64,000 bases of DNA from Nocardioides silvaticus (GCF_003160695.1 NZ_QGDD01000004.1:1-64000), one strand, 5' to 3'. Shown: positions 15,630 through 25,199, numbered from the stretch's first letter. Program-made: numbers and translations. The notes: generated by a model from the sequence alone, not told the origin.

Positions 15630-18568
15630 TACAAGCGCTCCAACAGCGCCCGGACCTCTTCCTTGAGGTCCGGGCCGCGGCGCTCGCCGTACTCCGCGGC
15701 GAGGCGGGCGAGCCCACCCGGGGCCGCGGACTCGGCGGCGTCGACCACGGCGTTCCAGGACAGCGTCGGGTAGAACCGGTTGTAGGCGAACCGGTCGGCC
15801 AGCACGAGCAGCCGCAGCGCGTCGTCGGCCGGCTGCGTCCTTCGGTGCAGTCCCCAGCTCCCGAGTGCGAACAGGGCGATTCCGACGACCGGGTAGTCCA
15901 CCCAGGGGGTGGTGCCGTCGAGCAGACGTGGTACGACGGCCGCGAGCTCGTCGTGGAAGCCCTGCGCCTCGCCCGCCTCGCCGTACCGAGCGTGGGCGAC
16001 GACGGCGATGGATCGGCCGAAGACGACCCACGGCGTGGCGTCGGTCGCAGGGACCCCGGGGAACCGGATCGTCTCGAGCTCCTGAGCCGCTTCCCGGGCC
16101 AGTCGCAGACCTTCGGTCACGTCTCCGCACGCGAGGGCAAGCTCGGCACGAGCCGAGAGGACGGTGCCGGCCGTGCCGAAACCGGTCGTCCGGCGCGGGT
16201 GGGCGTCGATCCGGGCGATGACCCGCTCCGCCTCCTCGAGGTCGCCCTCCTTCACGGCGACCATCGCGAGCAGGGCCTCGCACTGGAGCGCGTCGTCCTC
16301 GGCTCCGATGCGCCACAGCACGGGGAGCGCCTGCCGCAGGTGCGCCTCGGTGGCGTCCGCCTTGCCGAACTGGGCGTGCAGCCCCGCGAGCTGGGCATGC
16401 AGGATGGCCCGGCTCCACGGTCCCTGGGCATCGTCGACGAGCGTCAGGGCCTGCTCACCGTGCTCGATCGCGGCTTCGGGGTCGCCGGCGTTCTCGGCCT
16501 CGCGTCCGAGCCACTGGAGGGTGATCGCCCGGACCTGCGGGTCGGGGTCGTCGAGAAGCGAGCGGGCGACGGCGGGGTCTTCGCCCGGCCCGACGGCCAG
16601 CGTCACGAGGACCATCGCCCGCAGCGCCGGGCTGCTGGCATCCGGCCCGAGCGCGCGGAGCAGCGCGAAGACCTCCTCGGTCTCGGGGAGCGAGGCCATG
16701 GAGGAGTTGATGAGCGCCATCGACCAGGTGGCCCGTGCCTCGTCTGCGTGCTCGGCCGGGGGCGTCCAGTCCCGAAGGGCATGGAGGAGCGGTGCGACCA
16801 ACAGGATGACGCGGGCGTGGTCGCCGCGCAGCGACCAGTAGGCGCCGAGTCCGGCGAAGAGGGTCACGACCGCCTCCGGTGCCGGCTCGGCGAGGGCCTG
16901 CCGGAGGGCGTCGGCGAGGTTGTTCTCCTCGGCTTCCATCCGGTCGATGGCGTCGTACTGGTCGAGGCTGAAGATCCGCTGACCGTGCTCGCGCGCGAAA
17001 GCCACCGCCCACGCCCGGTGGGCTACCCGGGCCGCCGCCTCCTCTCCCACCTCGGCGAGCCGGGTGCGCCCGAACTCCCGGACCGTCTCGAGCATCCGGT
17101 AGCGCACTCCGCCGCCCCCGGTGTCGGTGACCGTGAGCAGCGACTGGTCGACGAGGCGCTCGAGGGTGCCGATCCCGTCCGCGCCGAGCACGCTGGTGGC
17201 GGCGTCGGCGGTGAAACCGTCGTGGAACACCGAGAGCGTGCGCAGCGCCCGCTGCTCACGCTCCTCCAGCAGGACCCACGACCACTCGATCACGGCGAGC
17301 AGGGTCTGGTGGCGGTCGGGTGCGGTGCGGTCGCCGCCCCGCAGCAGCGCGAACCGGTCCTCGAGGCGCCGATCGATGTCGTCGACGCTCATCGCCCGGA
17401 CCTTGACCGCCGCCAGCTCCAGGGCGAGCGGCAGCCCGTCGAGCCGGCGGACGATGCGGTCGACCGCCTCAGCCGGGGTCGCGACGCCGGGGCGGGCGGC
17501 CTCGGCCCGCTCCCGGAACAGGCGCGCTCCGTCGTCCGGGTCGAGCCGGCCCAGCGGGAACACCTGCTCGGCTGCGATCGCGAGCGGTGCCCGGGTCGTC
17601 GTCAGCACCCGCAGCGTCGGGACGGTCGCCACGAGGAAGGCGACGAGGTCGGCCACCGCTGCGACGAGGTGCTCGCAGTTGTCGATCACGAGCAGGGTCG
17701 GTGCGGTGTCGAGGTGCTGCGCGATCCGGGTGCGGACGTCGCTCCGCTGCGCGGGACTCAGCACCCGCCGCCCGGTGACCGAGTCCCGGACGCCCAGCAC
17801 CGAGCCGACCTCGCCGACGACATCGGCAGGGTCGGCGACGCCGACCAGCTCGACGACGTGGACGACCGGCTGGTCGGCTCCGGCCGCCATCAGCTGGGCG
17901 AGCCGGGTCTTCCCGAGTCCGCCGGGCCCGAGGATCGACACCACGCGGTGCTGCTCCACGGCGCTGCGGAGCGCGCGGAGGTCGTCGTCACGGCCGACCA
18001 GGCTCGAGGCGTAGTGGCGGATTCCCGACCGCACCGGCCGGTCGCGGGCCAGCAGCTCGAGGTGGAGGGCCTGGAGCGCGGGACCCGGGTCGACTCCCAG
18101 CCGATCGGCCAGGTCGGCGCGGTGACGCTCGTACCGGTCGAGAGCGGTCGGCACGCCGCGGACCGCGGCCTCGGCCCGCAACAGTGCGGCCAGCACCTCG
18201 TCGTCGTGCTCGGCGCGCTCGAGGAGGGGCAGCGCCTCGTCGTACCGGTGCTCGGCGGCCAGCCGCAGGCCCAGGGGTCGCACCGCCCACGCGTCGACGT
18301 CCTCCGGCCCCAGGTCGAGGCGGTAGCCACCCGCGGTGCGGGAGATTGCTTCGGCGGCCGTCGCAGACCGGGCGCGGGACACCACGACCTGCAGCGCCTT
18401 GGCCGGGTGGGCGGGTACGTCGTCGATCCCCCACACCTCCTCGACCAGCCGCGCGTCGGAGACCGGGCGCCCGGTGGCTGCGACGAGCGCGCGCAGCAGG
18501 GCGTGCGTGCGCTCCCCGGGGACCGGGCGTCCGTCCCAGGTGACCTCCTCGAGGACCGTGAGCCTCAC
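15626..18568 (-). CDS. Large SARP/AfsR-type transcriptional regulator with NTPase and TPR domains
   Basis: 980 residues: OmpR-type winged helix (~1-90), bacterial transcriptional activation domain (~95-175), an STAND/NB-ARC-like ATPase with Walker A G-P-G-G-L-G-K-T (~214-221) and L-L-V-I-D-N-C-E-H as Walker B, then a C-terminal half rich in TPR-like helices. Such proteins are signal-responsive activators, often of secondary metabolism or export genes. GTG start chosen 40 bases after pheT; upstream codons run inside pheT. It converges on the ABC exporter, a plausible but unproven target. Confidence 0.85.
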   Translation of the reverse strand: MRLTVLEEVTWDGRPVPGERTHALLRALVAATGRPVSDARLVEEVWGIDDVPAHPAKALQVVVSRARSATAAEAISRTAGGYRLDLGPEDVDAWAVRPLGLRLAAEHRYDEALPLLERAEHDDEVLAALLRAEAAVRGVPTALDRYERHRADLADRLGVDPGPALQALHLELLARDRPVRSGIRHYASSLVGRDDDLRALRSAVEQHRVVSILGPGGLGKTRLAQLMAAGADQPVVHVVELVGVADPADVVGEVGSVLGVRDSVTGRRVLSPAQRSDVRTRIAQHLDTAPTLLVIDNCEHLVAAVADLVAFLVATVPTLRVLTTTRAPLAIAAEQVFPLGRLDPDDGARLFRERAEAARPGVATPAEAVDRIVRRLDGLPLALELAAVKVRAMSVDDIDRRLEDRFALLRGGDRTAPDRHQTLLAVIEWSWVLLEEREQRALRTLSVFHDGFTADAATSVLGADGIGTLERLVDQSLLTVTDTGGGGVRYRMLETVREFGRTRLAEVGEEAAARVAHRAWAVAFAREHGQRIFSLDQYDAIDRMEAEENNLADALRQALAEPAPEAVVTLFAGLGAYWSLRGDHARVILLVAPLLHALRDWTPPAEHADEARATWSMALINSSMASLPETEEVFALLRALGPDASSPALRAMVLVTLAVGPGEDPAVARSLLDDPDPQVRAITLQWLGREAENAGDPEAAIEHGEQALTLVDDAQGPWSRAILHAQLAGLHAQFGKADATEAHLRQALPVLWRIGAEDDALQCEALLAMVAVKEGDLEEAERVIARIDAHPRRTTGFGTAGTVLSARAELALACGDVTEGLRLAREAAQELETIRFPGVPATDATPWVVFGRSIAVVAHARYGEAGEAQGFHDELAAVVPRLLDGTTPWVDYPVVGIALFALGSWGLHRRTQPADDALRLLVLADRFAYNRFYPTLSWNAVVDAAESAAPGGLARLAAEYGERRGPDLKEEVRALLERLY

Positions 18569-18608
18569 CGCCGGGCGGAGCCCCTCGTCGCCCCAGCCAG
18601 CCGCTCGG

Positions 18609-21092
18609 TCATGCGCGCTGCACGGCTCCGACCCTCTCGGCCGCCCGGGCGACCGCGGCGTCGCGAGCGGCGCTCGTCTCGGTCTCGGTGAGCGTCCGGT
18701 CGGGCGCGCGGAAGCGCAGGGCGAAGGCCAGCGACTTGCTGCCCTCGCCGATCTGCTCCCCGGTGTAGACGTCGAACAGCCGCACCGACTCGAGCAGCTC
18801 GCCGGCGCCCTCGCGCAGCGCGGCCTCGACGTCGGCGGCCGGCACGTCGTCGGCCACAACCAGGGCGACGTCCTCCTTCGCGACCGGGAACGAGGAGAAC
18901 GACGGGCCCGGGATCACGACGGCCGCGTTCGCCATCACGACGTCGAGGTCGACCTCGAGCGCCGCGCTGCGGGCGGGCAGGCCGAGCTGGACGCACACCT
19001 GCGGGTGCAGCTCGCCGGCGTGGCCGACCTCGACGCCCTCGACGAGGAGCCGCGCGCACCGACCGGGGTGCCAGGGCATCCGGGCGCCCTGGCGCACCTC
19101 GAGCGGCGTGCCGAGCTCGTCGGCGAGCAGCCGGGCGAGGCCGACGGCGTCGGACCAGTCGGCGTTGCGGCCGGCGCCCCACCAGCCGGCGCGTTCGCGC
19201 TCGCCGGCGACCACGACGGCCAGGTGCAGGGGCTGCCGGGGCAGGGCCTCGAAGAGCTTCGGCAGGTCGGCCTCGTCGGGACGGCGGTCGACGCCGTAGA
19301 TCGGCGCCGGACCGCGGTCGACGGGGAACGCGACGGTGCCGGTCTCGAACAGCGCGACGCCGGGCGCGCCGCGGCCGACGTTGCGAGCGGCGGCCTTGAG
19401 GACGCCGGGCAGCAGCGTCGTGGTGTACGCCGGTTCCTCCGCGGACAGCGGGTTGGCGAGCGGCACCGTGTGTCGCCGTACGTCGTCGTCGGGCAGGCCG
19501 AGCGCGTCGAAGGTCGCCTCGCCGACGAACGGGAAGCTGACCACCTCGACGCAGCCGGCTCCCGCCAGCGTCCGGCCGATGCGTCGGCGGAGCTGCTGGG
19601 TGCGGGTCAGGCCGCGGCCGGTCGCCTCCCGCGGGACCACGGACGGGACCTTGTCGTAGCCGACGATCCGCACGACCTCCTCGACCAGGTCGAACGGGTC
19701 GGTGATGTCGGGGCGCCACGGCGGTGGGGTGACGGTGACCCCGTCGGCATCCGCGTCGACGGTGGAGCCGATCGCGCGCAGGTTGGCCACGACGGTGTCG
19801 GCACTGATCGGGATGCCGCTGATCCGTTCGGGGAGGTCGTAGCCGATGCGCACGGAAGGCTGCTCGGGAGCCGTCCCGATGACCGTGACGCCGGGGCCGG
19901 CGGTGCCGCCGCCGAGCTCGACGAGGAGCTCGACCACGCGGTCGGCCGCAGCCGCGCAGATGGTGGGGTCGACGCCGCGCTCGTTGCGCTTGCCGGCCTC
20001 CGAGCTGATCTTGTGCCGTTTGCCGGTCCTGAACATCGAGACGGCGTCCCAGTGAGCGGCCTCCACCAGCACGTTGGTGGTGGTCTCCGACATCTCGGTG
20101 GTCTCGCCACCCATGACGCCGCCGAGGCCGATGATCCCCGAGTCGTCGGTGACGACGAGGTCCTCCGGCGAGAGCGTGCGCTCGTTGCCGTCGAGCGTCG
20201 TCATGCGCTCCCCTTCGGCGGCGCGACGGACCCGGATGGTGCCCTGCAGCTTGTCGAGGTCGTAGCCGTGGATCGGACGACCGGTCTCCAGCATCACGTA
20301 GTTGGTGATGTCGACGGCCAGCGAGATCGGTCGCATCCCGGCGTGCGTGATGCGCTCGGCCAGCCAGCCCGGGGTCGAGGCCGCCGGGTCGAAGCCGGTG
20401 ACCGTCCGGGCGACGAAGACCGGGCAGCCGACCGGGTCGTCGACGACGACCGGGTAGCCGTCGTCGTTCGCGTCCGGGACGTCGCGGGCGGCCGGGTCCC
20501 GGAACGGGGCGCCGAAGGCGAGCGCCGCCTCGCGGGCGATGCCGCGCAGCGACAGCCCGTAGGCGCGGTCGGGGTTGATCTCGAACTCGATCACCTCCTC
20601 GCGGAGGCCGAGCACGTCGAACGCGTCGTCGCCCGGCTTCCCGGCATCGGACGGCAGCACGATGATGCCGTCGTGGTCCTCGCCGATGCCCAGCTCGCGG
20701 GCGGAGCAGATCATGCCGGCCGAGACGTGGCCGTAGGTCTTGCGCGCGGAGATCTCGAACCCGCCGGGGAGCACCCCGCCGGGGAGCACGACGACGACGA
20801 GGTCGCCGGGACCGAAGTTGTGCGCGCCGCAGACGATGCCCTGCGGCTCGCCGGTGCCGTTGGCCTCGCCGACGTCGACGGTGCACCAGTTGATGGTCTT
20901 GCCGTTCTTCTGCGGCTCGGGCTCGGCCGTCAGCACCTGGCCGATGACGAGCGGGCCGGAGATGCCGTCGGCGGCGCTGTGGATCGCCTCGAGCTTGAGC
21001 CCGAGGTCGGTCAGCCGGTCGGTGAGCTCCTCGGTCGTGACGTCGGCCGGCAGGTCGACGTACTCCTTGATCCAGGAGAGCGGTGCCTTCAC
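18609..21092 (-). CDS. pheT: Phenylalanyl-tRNA synthetase beta subunit
   Basis: 827 residues, full bacterial length: N-terminal tRNA-binding OB domain (~38-150, G-P-L-V-I-G-Q-V-L), B3/B4 editing region, B5 domain, the catalytic-like core, and C-terminal ferredoxin-fold anticodon-binding domain (V-R-L-F-D-V-Y near 740). It works as the alpha2-beta2 enzyme with PheS in charging tRNA-Phe and clearing Tyr-tRNA-Phe. GTG start four bases after the pheS stop. Confidence 0.97.
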   Translation of the reverse strand: MKAPLSWIKEYVDLPADVTTEELTDRLTDLGLKLEAIHSAADGISGPLVIGQVLTAEPEPQKNGKTINWCTVDVGEANGTGEPQGIVCGAHNFGPGDLVVVVLPGGVLPGGFEISARKTYGHVSAGMICSARELGIGEDHDGIIVLPSDAGKPGDDAFDVLGLREEVIEFEINPDRAYGLSLRGIAREAALAFGAPFRDPAARDVPDANDDGYPVVVDDPVGCPVFVARTVTGFDPAASTPGWLAERITHAGMRPISLAVDITNYVMLETGRPIHGYDLDKLQGTIRVRRAAEGERMTTLDGNERTLSPEDLVVTDDSGIIGLGGVMGGETTEMSETTTNVLVEAAHWDAVSMFRTGKRHKISSEAGKRNERGVDPTICAAAADRVVELLVELGGGTAGPGVTVIGTAPEQPSVRIGYDLPERISGIPISADTVVANLRAIGSTVDADADGVTVTPPPWRPDITDPFDLVEEVVRIVGYDKVPSVVPREATGRGLTRTQQLRRRIGRTLAGAGCVEVVSFPFVGEATFDALGLPDDDVRRHTVPLANPLSAEEPAYTTTLLPGVLKAAARNVGRGAPGVALFETGTVAFPVDRGPAPIYGVDRRPDEADLPKLFEALPRQPLHLAVVVAGERERAGWWGAGRNADWSDAVGLARLLADELGTPLEVRQGARMPWHPGRCARLLVEGVEVGHAGELHPQVCVQLGLPARSAALEVDLDVVMANAAVVIPGPSFSSFPVAKEDVALVVADDVPAADVEAALREGAGELLESVRLFDVYTGEQIGEGSKSLAFALRFRAPDRTLTETETSAARDAAVARAAERVGAVQRA

Positions 21093-21096
21093 AGGA

Positions 21097-22203
21097 TCAG
21101 AGCTCCGTTCCGAATGCGGTCGTGAAGCGGACGTCGCCCTCGAACAGCGCGCGCAGGTCCGCCAGGTCGTGCCGGAACATCAGGGTCCGGTCGATGCCCA
21201 TGCCGAACGCGAAGCCGGTGTAGCGCTCGGGGTCGACCCCGCAGGCCGTCAGCACGCGCGGGTTGACCACGCCGCAGCCGCCCCACTCGATCCAGCCCTC
21301 GCCGCGGCAGGTGCGGCAGGAGGCCGGGTCCACGCCCTTGCAGACGAAGCACTTGAGGTCGACCTCGGCCGACGGCTCGGTGAAGGGGAAGTACGAAGGA
21401 CGGAAGCGGGTCGTGATGCCCTCGCCGAACAGTCGCGAAGCGAAGTGGTCGAGCGTCCCCTTGAGGTGGGCCATGGAGATGCCCTCGTCGACCGCCAGGC
21501 CCTCGACCTGGTGGAACATCGGGCTGTGGGTGGCGTCGTACTCGTCGGTGCGGAAGACCCGGCCGGGGCACACCACGTAGATCGGCGGCTCGCGGTCGAG
21601 CATCGTCCGGGCCTGCACGGGCGAGGTGTGGGTCCGCAGCACGACGCCGCTCTCGGTGCCGCCCTCCCCCGCCGTCCAGAACGTGTCCTGCATGGTGCGG
21701 GCCGGGTGGTCGGCGCCGAGGTTGAGGGCGTCGAAGTTGAGCCACTCCGCCTCGATGACCGGCCCCTCCGCGACCTCCCACCCCATGGCGACGAAGATGT
21801 CGGCGATCAGTTCCGAGCCGGTCGTGATGGGGTGGCGCGCGCCGGCCGGGATGCGGTCGGTGGGAAGTGTGACGTCGACGGTCTCCTCCACCAGGATCCG
21901 CGCGGCGTGCTCGGCCTCCAGCACCTCCTGCCGGGCGGCGAGCGCCTGGTTGACCTCGCCCCGCGCGCGGCCGACCCGCTGCCCGGCCTCCTTGCGGGCC
22001 TGCGGCGGCAACGCCCCGATCTCGCGGTTGGCGAGCGCGAGCGGCGAGCGGTCGCCCGCGTGGTCGGTGCGGACCCGTTTCAGGTCGTCGAGGTCGGCGG
22101 CTGCGGCGATGGCGGCGAGGGCCGCGTCGCGCGCCGCGTCGACCTCCTCGGGCTGCACGGCGGCAACCTCCACGGGGTCGTAGTCGGTGTTGGGTCCGGA
22201 CAC
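21097..22203 (-). CDS. pheS: Phenylalanyl-tRNA synthetase alpha subunit
   Basis: 368 residues: N-terminal coiled coil (~15-95), then class II core with G-A-R-H-P near the motif-1 region, motif 2 in the centre ([15 protein letters not shown]) and motif 3 G-M-G-I-D-R-T near the C-terminus. It catalyses phenylalanine activation with PheT. GTG start has no ribosome site but is seven bases downstream of TAGACT (22211-22216), the leaderless arrangement seen repeatedly in this window. Confidence 0.97.
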   Translation of the reverse strand: MSGPNTDYDPVEVAAVQPEEVDAARDAALAAIAAAADLDDLKRVRTDHAGDRSPLALANREIGALPPQARKEAGQRVGRARGEVNQALAARQEVLEAEHAARILVEETVDVTLPTDRIPAGARHPITTGSELIADIFVAMGWEVAEGPVIEAEWLNFDALNLGADHPARTMQDTFWTAGEGGTESGVVLRTHTSPVQARTMLDREPPIYVVCPGRVFRTDEYDATHSPMFHQVEGLAVDEGISMAHLKGTLDHFASRLFGEGITTRFRPSYFPFTEPSAEVDLKCFVCKGVDPASCRTCRGEGWIEWGGCGVVNPRVLTACGVDPERYTGFAFGMGIDRTLMFRHDLADLRALFEGDVRFTTAFGTEL

Positions 22204-22210
22204 GGACGTC

Positions 22211-22216
22211 AGTCTA
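22211..22216 (-). promoter_or_regulatory. -10 element of a leaderless pheS promoter
   Basis: TAGACT on the minus strand, seven bases before the pheS GTG. No convincing -35 is visible, as is common in actinobacterial promoters. Confidence 0.6.
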
Positions 22217-22245
22217 GGAAGCGACCACCGGTGGCAGCGAACCGG

Positions 22246-23271
22246 TTACCGACCGTGGACGGGCCAGGTCGCGGTCACCGACGCGCCGCCGCCCGGCCGG
22301 TCCTCGATGAGCACCGTGCCGCCGTGCGCGCGGACCAGGCCGTTGACGATGTAGAGCCCCAGCCCCGACCCGCCACCGGAGCTCGCTGTCCAGAACTTGG
22401 TGAAGACCCGCCCGCGGAGCTCCGCGGGGATGCCGTCGCCCTCGTCGGTCACCGTGATGGCGACGTAGGAGGAGTCGGCCCCGTCCGGCGCGATCGTCAC
22501 CGTGACGTCCCCTTCGCCGTGCCGGACGGCGTTCTCGACCAGGTTGGTCACGACCTGGGTGACCTTGTCGGGGTCCGCCGCGATCGGCGGCACCTCCTCG
22601 GTGTGGAGCGTGATGGTGCGCGAGGTGGCCGCGTGCCGGACCGACGCGACGACCCGCTCCGAGAGCTGGACGAGGTCGCACGGGCGCGGATGCATCTGCA
22701 GCCGTCCGGTGTCGATGCGCGCGACGTCGAGCAGCTCCGCGATCAGCCGGGACAGCCGGTCGGCGTCGGCGGCGACCGTGGTCAGCATCAGCTTCTTCTG
22801 CTCGTCGTTGAGCTGCTCCCACCGGTTGATGAGCGCGTGCACGAAGCCGCGGACCCCGGTCAGCGGCGATCGCAGCTCGTGCGCGACGGTCGCGACCAGG
22901 TCGGAGCGCTCGCGGTCGAGCCGGGCTCGCCCCCGCCCCGACCGCAGGCTGACGGCCACCATCTCCACCGGCCCGCCCCGTTCCGCGCGGTGGAGGGCCG
23001 CCGCGACCAGCACCTCCGTGCCGTCCGGCAGGAGCCAGGTCTGCTCCGGGATCGCCTTGCGCGACGGCAGCCCGGCGTACGGCGCGTTGCTCTCCACCCA
23101 CCCGTTGCCGTCGTGATCGCTCAGTGCCAGCACCGCGACCAGCGGCATCCCGGTCAGGTCCTCGGTGATCCCCAGCATCCGCCGCGCCGCGGCATTGGTC
23201 ACCAGCACTCGCCCGTCCGGCCCCGCGACCACCACCCCGTCGGGCAGGGCGTCCAGGACGTCGAGCGGCAT
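22246..23271 (-). CDS. Orphan PAS sensor histidine kinase
   Basis: 341 residues: PAS domain (~1-110, with L-D-A-L-P-D-G-V-V-V), HisKA with phospho-acceptor histidine in V-A-H-E-L-R-S-P-L (~131-139), and HATPase with N-box N-L-V-E-N-A, G1 D-E-G-D-G-I-P and G2 G-S-G-L-G-L. No transmembrane segment, so it is a cytoplasmic kinase. No response-regulator gene is adjacent. The ATG follows TAGCAT (23279-23284) by seven bases, probably a leaderless start. It separates trmH from pheS, which are often neighbours in actinobacteria. Confidence 0.88.
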   Translation of the reverse strand: MPLDVLDALPDGVVVAGPDGRVLVTNAAARRMLGITEDLTGMPLVAVLALSDHDGNGWVESNAPYAGLPSRKAIPEQTWLLPDGTEVLVAAALHRAERGGPVEMVAVSLRSGRGRARLDRERSDLVATVAHELRSPLTGVRGFVHALINRWEQLNDEQKKLMLTTVAADADRLSRLIAELLDVARIDTGRLQMHPRPCDLVQLSERVVASVRHAATSRTITLHTEEVPPIAADPDKVTQVVTNLVENAVRHGEGDVTVTIAPDGADSSYVAITVTDEGDGIPAELRGRVFTKFWTASSGGGSGLGLYIVNGLVRAHGGTVLIEDRPGGGASVTATWPVHGR

Positions 23272-23281
23272 GCGCTCGATG

Positions 23282-23392
23282 CTAGTCGGGGCGCTGCTCC
23301 TCGCCCCATCGCCCGAGCGCGACGACCGCCTCGCGCAGGGCGAGGCCGCGGTCGGTCAGCGCGTAGGCCCGGGTGTTGTGCCGCAGCGGCAG
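23282..23392 (-). pseudogene. Remnant of an HxlR-type winged-helix regulator (C-terminal tail)
   Basis: The minus strand reads a 36-residue tail ending in a TAG stop: L-P-L-R-H-N-T-R-A-Y-A-L-T-D-R-G-L-A-L, then V-V-A-L-G-R-W-G. Y-x-L-T-x-x-G and L-x-x-W-G are the wing and last-helix hallmarks of HxlR-family regulators. Nothing upstream encodes the rest of the protein; the adjacent gene is an unrelated membrane peptide. Its TAG stop forms the first half of the kinase -10 element. Confidence 0.55.
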
Positions 23393-23420
23393 CCTCGTCG
23401 AGACGGCCGAAGAGGAGTCG

Positions 23421-23636
23421 TTACGCGGCGGGCGCCGCGCTGCGCTTGTCGAGCTTGCTCTTGCGCCAGGCGCAGAAGGCGATCGCGACGAGGAACCCCG
23501 GCCAGCTCAGGAAGAAGCCCAGTGTGCCGCCCCATGCGTCGTTCCGGACAGCCGGGTGTCGGTGGGTGTACCAAGCCCCCACCGGCGCTGCCGCCAGGAG
23601 GACCAGCATCACGATGACGGAGGCGAGAACGTCCAC
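23421..23636 (-). CDS. Small membrane protein
   Basis: 71 residues starting at GTG with two hydrophobic segments (~3-22 and ~38-57) joined by a polar H-R-H-P loop and a basic K-S-K-L-D-K-R tail. No family recognised. Composition and the clean pair of membrane helices favour a real two-pass inner-membrane peptide. An internal ATG at residue 10 is an alternative start. No evident operon partners. Confidence 0.55.
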   Translation of the reverse strand: MDVLASVIVMLVLLAAAPVGAWYTHRHPAVRNDAWGGTLGFFLSWPGFLVAIAFCAWRKSKLDKRSAAPAA

Positions 23637-23802
23637 GGCTGGAGGCTAGTGGTCGCCGGCCGAGTCCGCCGTGGAGTTGCGACATTGGAGTTCTGCTAAC
23701 CCGCGAAGCTCGGTACGTCACCCCGTCCGGTCCGGCCACGCCACCATGGTGGAAGCGAGGCGCGGACTTCCGCTGTGCGCGTGATCTGGCCATCCTGGGT
23801 CC

Positions 23803-24237
23803 ATGAGGTTGGGCAGCGCGATCCCGGCACTCCCGGTCCGGGACGTGCCCCGCGCGGTCGAGCACTACCGGGCTAAGTTCGGCTTCGAGGCGGTGCACCA
23901 GGACGACGGGCTCGCGGTCCTGGTGCGCGACGACCTGCGGCTGCACCTCTGGTATGCGGACGACCAGGGGTGGCAGCTGCGCCCGGTGGACGACATGCTG
24001 GACTCCCCGGTCCGAACCGGTGCCGAAAGCTTCCTCGCCGGAACGGCCAGCTGCCGGATCTCCGTCGAACCACGTGAGGCCATCGACGAGATCTACTCGG
24101 ACCTTGCTGCTGCCGGAGTGCTTCACCCCACGGACGCGGGCGCGCCACGTGACACCGACTTCGGCACTCGAGAGTTCGCTGCCCTCGACCTCGATGGCAA
24201 CTTGCTCGAGTTCTACTGCTGGACAGGGCCCGGCTGA
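23803..24237 (+). CDS. VOC-family protein (glyoxalase/bleomycin-resistance type)
   Basis: 144 residues with the two beta-alpha-beta-beta-beta units of the vicinal oxygen chelate fold; A-L-P-V-R-D-V-P-R-A-V-E-H-Y near the N-terminus and F-A-A-L-D-L-D-G-N-L-L-E-F-Y at the C-terminus are typical of bleomycin-binding-type members, which sequester drugs without catalysis. A true enzymatic role cannot be excluded. Its last bases overlap the gene remnant on the other strand. Confidence 0.8.
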   Translation: MRLGSAIPALPVRDVPRAVEHYRAKFGFEAVHQDDGLAVLVRDDLRLHLWYADDQGWQLRPVDDMLDSPVRTGAESFLAGTASCRISVEPREAIDEIYSDLAAAGVLHPTDAGAPRDTDFGTREFAALDLDGNLLEFYCWTGPG

Positions 24238-24413
24238 GCGCCGGTCGCCGGTTCGCGGAGGTGGAGCTCGATGCGGGGTCCGTCGTAGAACTCTCCGATG
24301 ATGTCGCCGTCGCGTTCGCGGACCAGGTTGATCCGGGCGGTGCCGTGGCGGGTGACCATCCGGGCCAGGCCGTGCGGGGTCACCCAGCGGTAGGCACCAG
24401 GTCGGACAGGTGA
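24213..24413 (-). pseudogene. Open tail in frame after trmH; possible HNH/DUF222 endonuclease remnant
   Basis: Directly after the trmH TGA the same frame stays open for 66 codons and reads P-G-A-Y-R-W-V-T-P-H-G-L, then R-H-G-T-A-R-I-N-L. The W-x-T-P-H-G...G-T pattern resembles the C-terminal end of DUF222/HNH endonuclease proteins common in Nocardioides. It has no start codon of its own and overlaps the VOC gene by 25 bases. Read as a decayed fragment; the family assignment is tentative. Confidence 0.4.
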
Positions 24414-25199
24414 TCAGCCGCGCTGCACCCGCGCGCTCGCGTAGAGACAGACTGCCGCGGCCGTCGCCAGGTTGAGGCTCTCGGCCCGTCCGTGGATCGG
24501 GATCCGGACGCGGTGGTCCGCGAGCTCGGCGAGCCCGGCGGGAAGGCCCCAGGCCTCGTTGCCGAACAGCCACGCGGTGGGCGCGGCGAGCAGCTCGTCG
24601 GCGTCGTAGAGGTCGACCTCTCCCCCGCCCTCGGCGGCGAGGACGGTGAGGCCCGCCTCCTGCGCGGCGCGTACGGCGAGCGCCGGGTCGCGCTCGACGG
24701 CGACCGGGACGTGGAAGAGGCTGCCGACGCTCGCGCGGACCGTCTTCGGGTTGTAGGCGTCGACGGAGTCGCCGGCGAGCACGACACCTCCGGCGCCCGC
24801 GGCGTCGGCGGTGCGGATGATCGTGCCGGCGTTGCCGGGGTCGCGGACGTCGGCGCAGATCGCGACGAGTGGTGCGGCGAGCGCTCCGGCCAGCGGGACG
24901 TCCAGGTGCTCGACGACGGCGACCAGGCCCGCGGGGGTGACGGAGTCGGAGAGCAAGTCGAGGGCGCGGCTCTCGACCAGGGTGACCCGACCGTCCGGGA
25001 GGCCGGCGAGGAGGCCGGCGTGCTGCTCTGCCGCGGCGACGGTGGCGAACACCTCCATCACGCGGTCGGGCACCTCGAGGGCGCCCTCGACGGCCTTCGG
25101 GCCGTCAGCGAGGAAGAGCCGCCGCTCGGTGCGTACCGAGCGGCGGCTCAACTTCCTTGCCTCCTTGACACGAGCATTGCTCGCGGCGAGGGGCGTCAC
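24414..25199 (-). CDS. TrmH-family (SpoU) RNA 2'-O-methyltransferase
   Basis: 261 residues: N-terminal substrate-binding domain and C-terminal SPOUT knot with motif 1 (D-V-R-D-P-G-N-A-G-T-I-I-R-T, ~118-131), motif 2 (L-F-G-N-E-A-W-G-L, ~212) and motif 3 (I-P-I-H-G-R-A-E-S-L-N-L-A-T-A-A-A). It methylates a ribose 2'-OH in rRNA or tRNA; the exact site is unknown. It follows rplT as in many actinobacteria. GTG start. Confidence 0.92.
   Translation of the reverse strand: MTPLAASNARVKEARKLSRRSVRTERRLFLADGPKAVEGALEVPDRVMEVFATVAAAEQHAGLLAGLPDGRVTLVESRALDLLSDSVTPAGLVAVVEHLDVPLAGALAAPLVAICADVRDPGNAGTIIRTADAAGAGGVVLAGDSVDAYNPKTVRASVGSLFHVPVAVERDPALAVRAAQEAGLTVLAAEGGGEVDLYDADELLAAPTAWLFGNEAWGLPAGLAELADHRVRIPIHGRAESLNLATAAAVCLYASARVQRG

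Noticed and set aside
20245..20265. CAGCTTGTCGAGGTCG in pheT resembling the 19-bp repeat
   Set aside because: Encodes the conserved Y-D-L-D-K-L of PheT and has no matching second arm.
15566..21125. Very long plus-strand frames opposite the SARP gene and pheST
   Set aside because: Both are antisense shadows of well-supported genes; no domain or start signal supports them.
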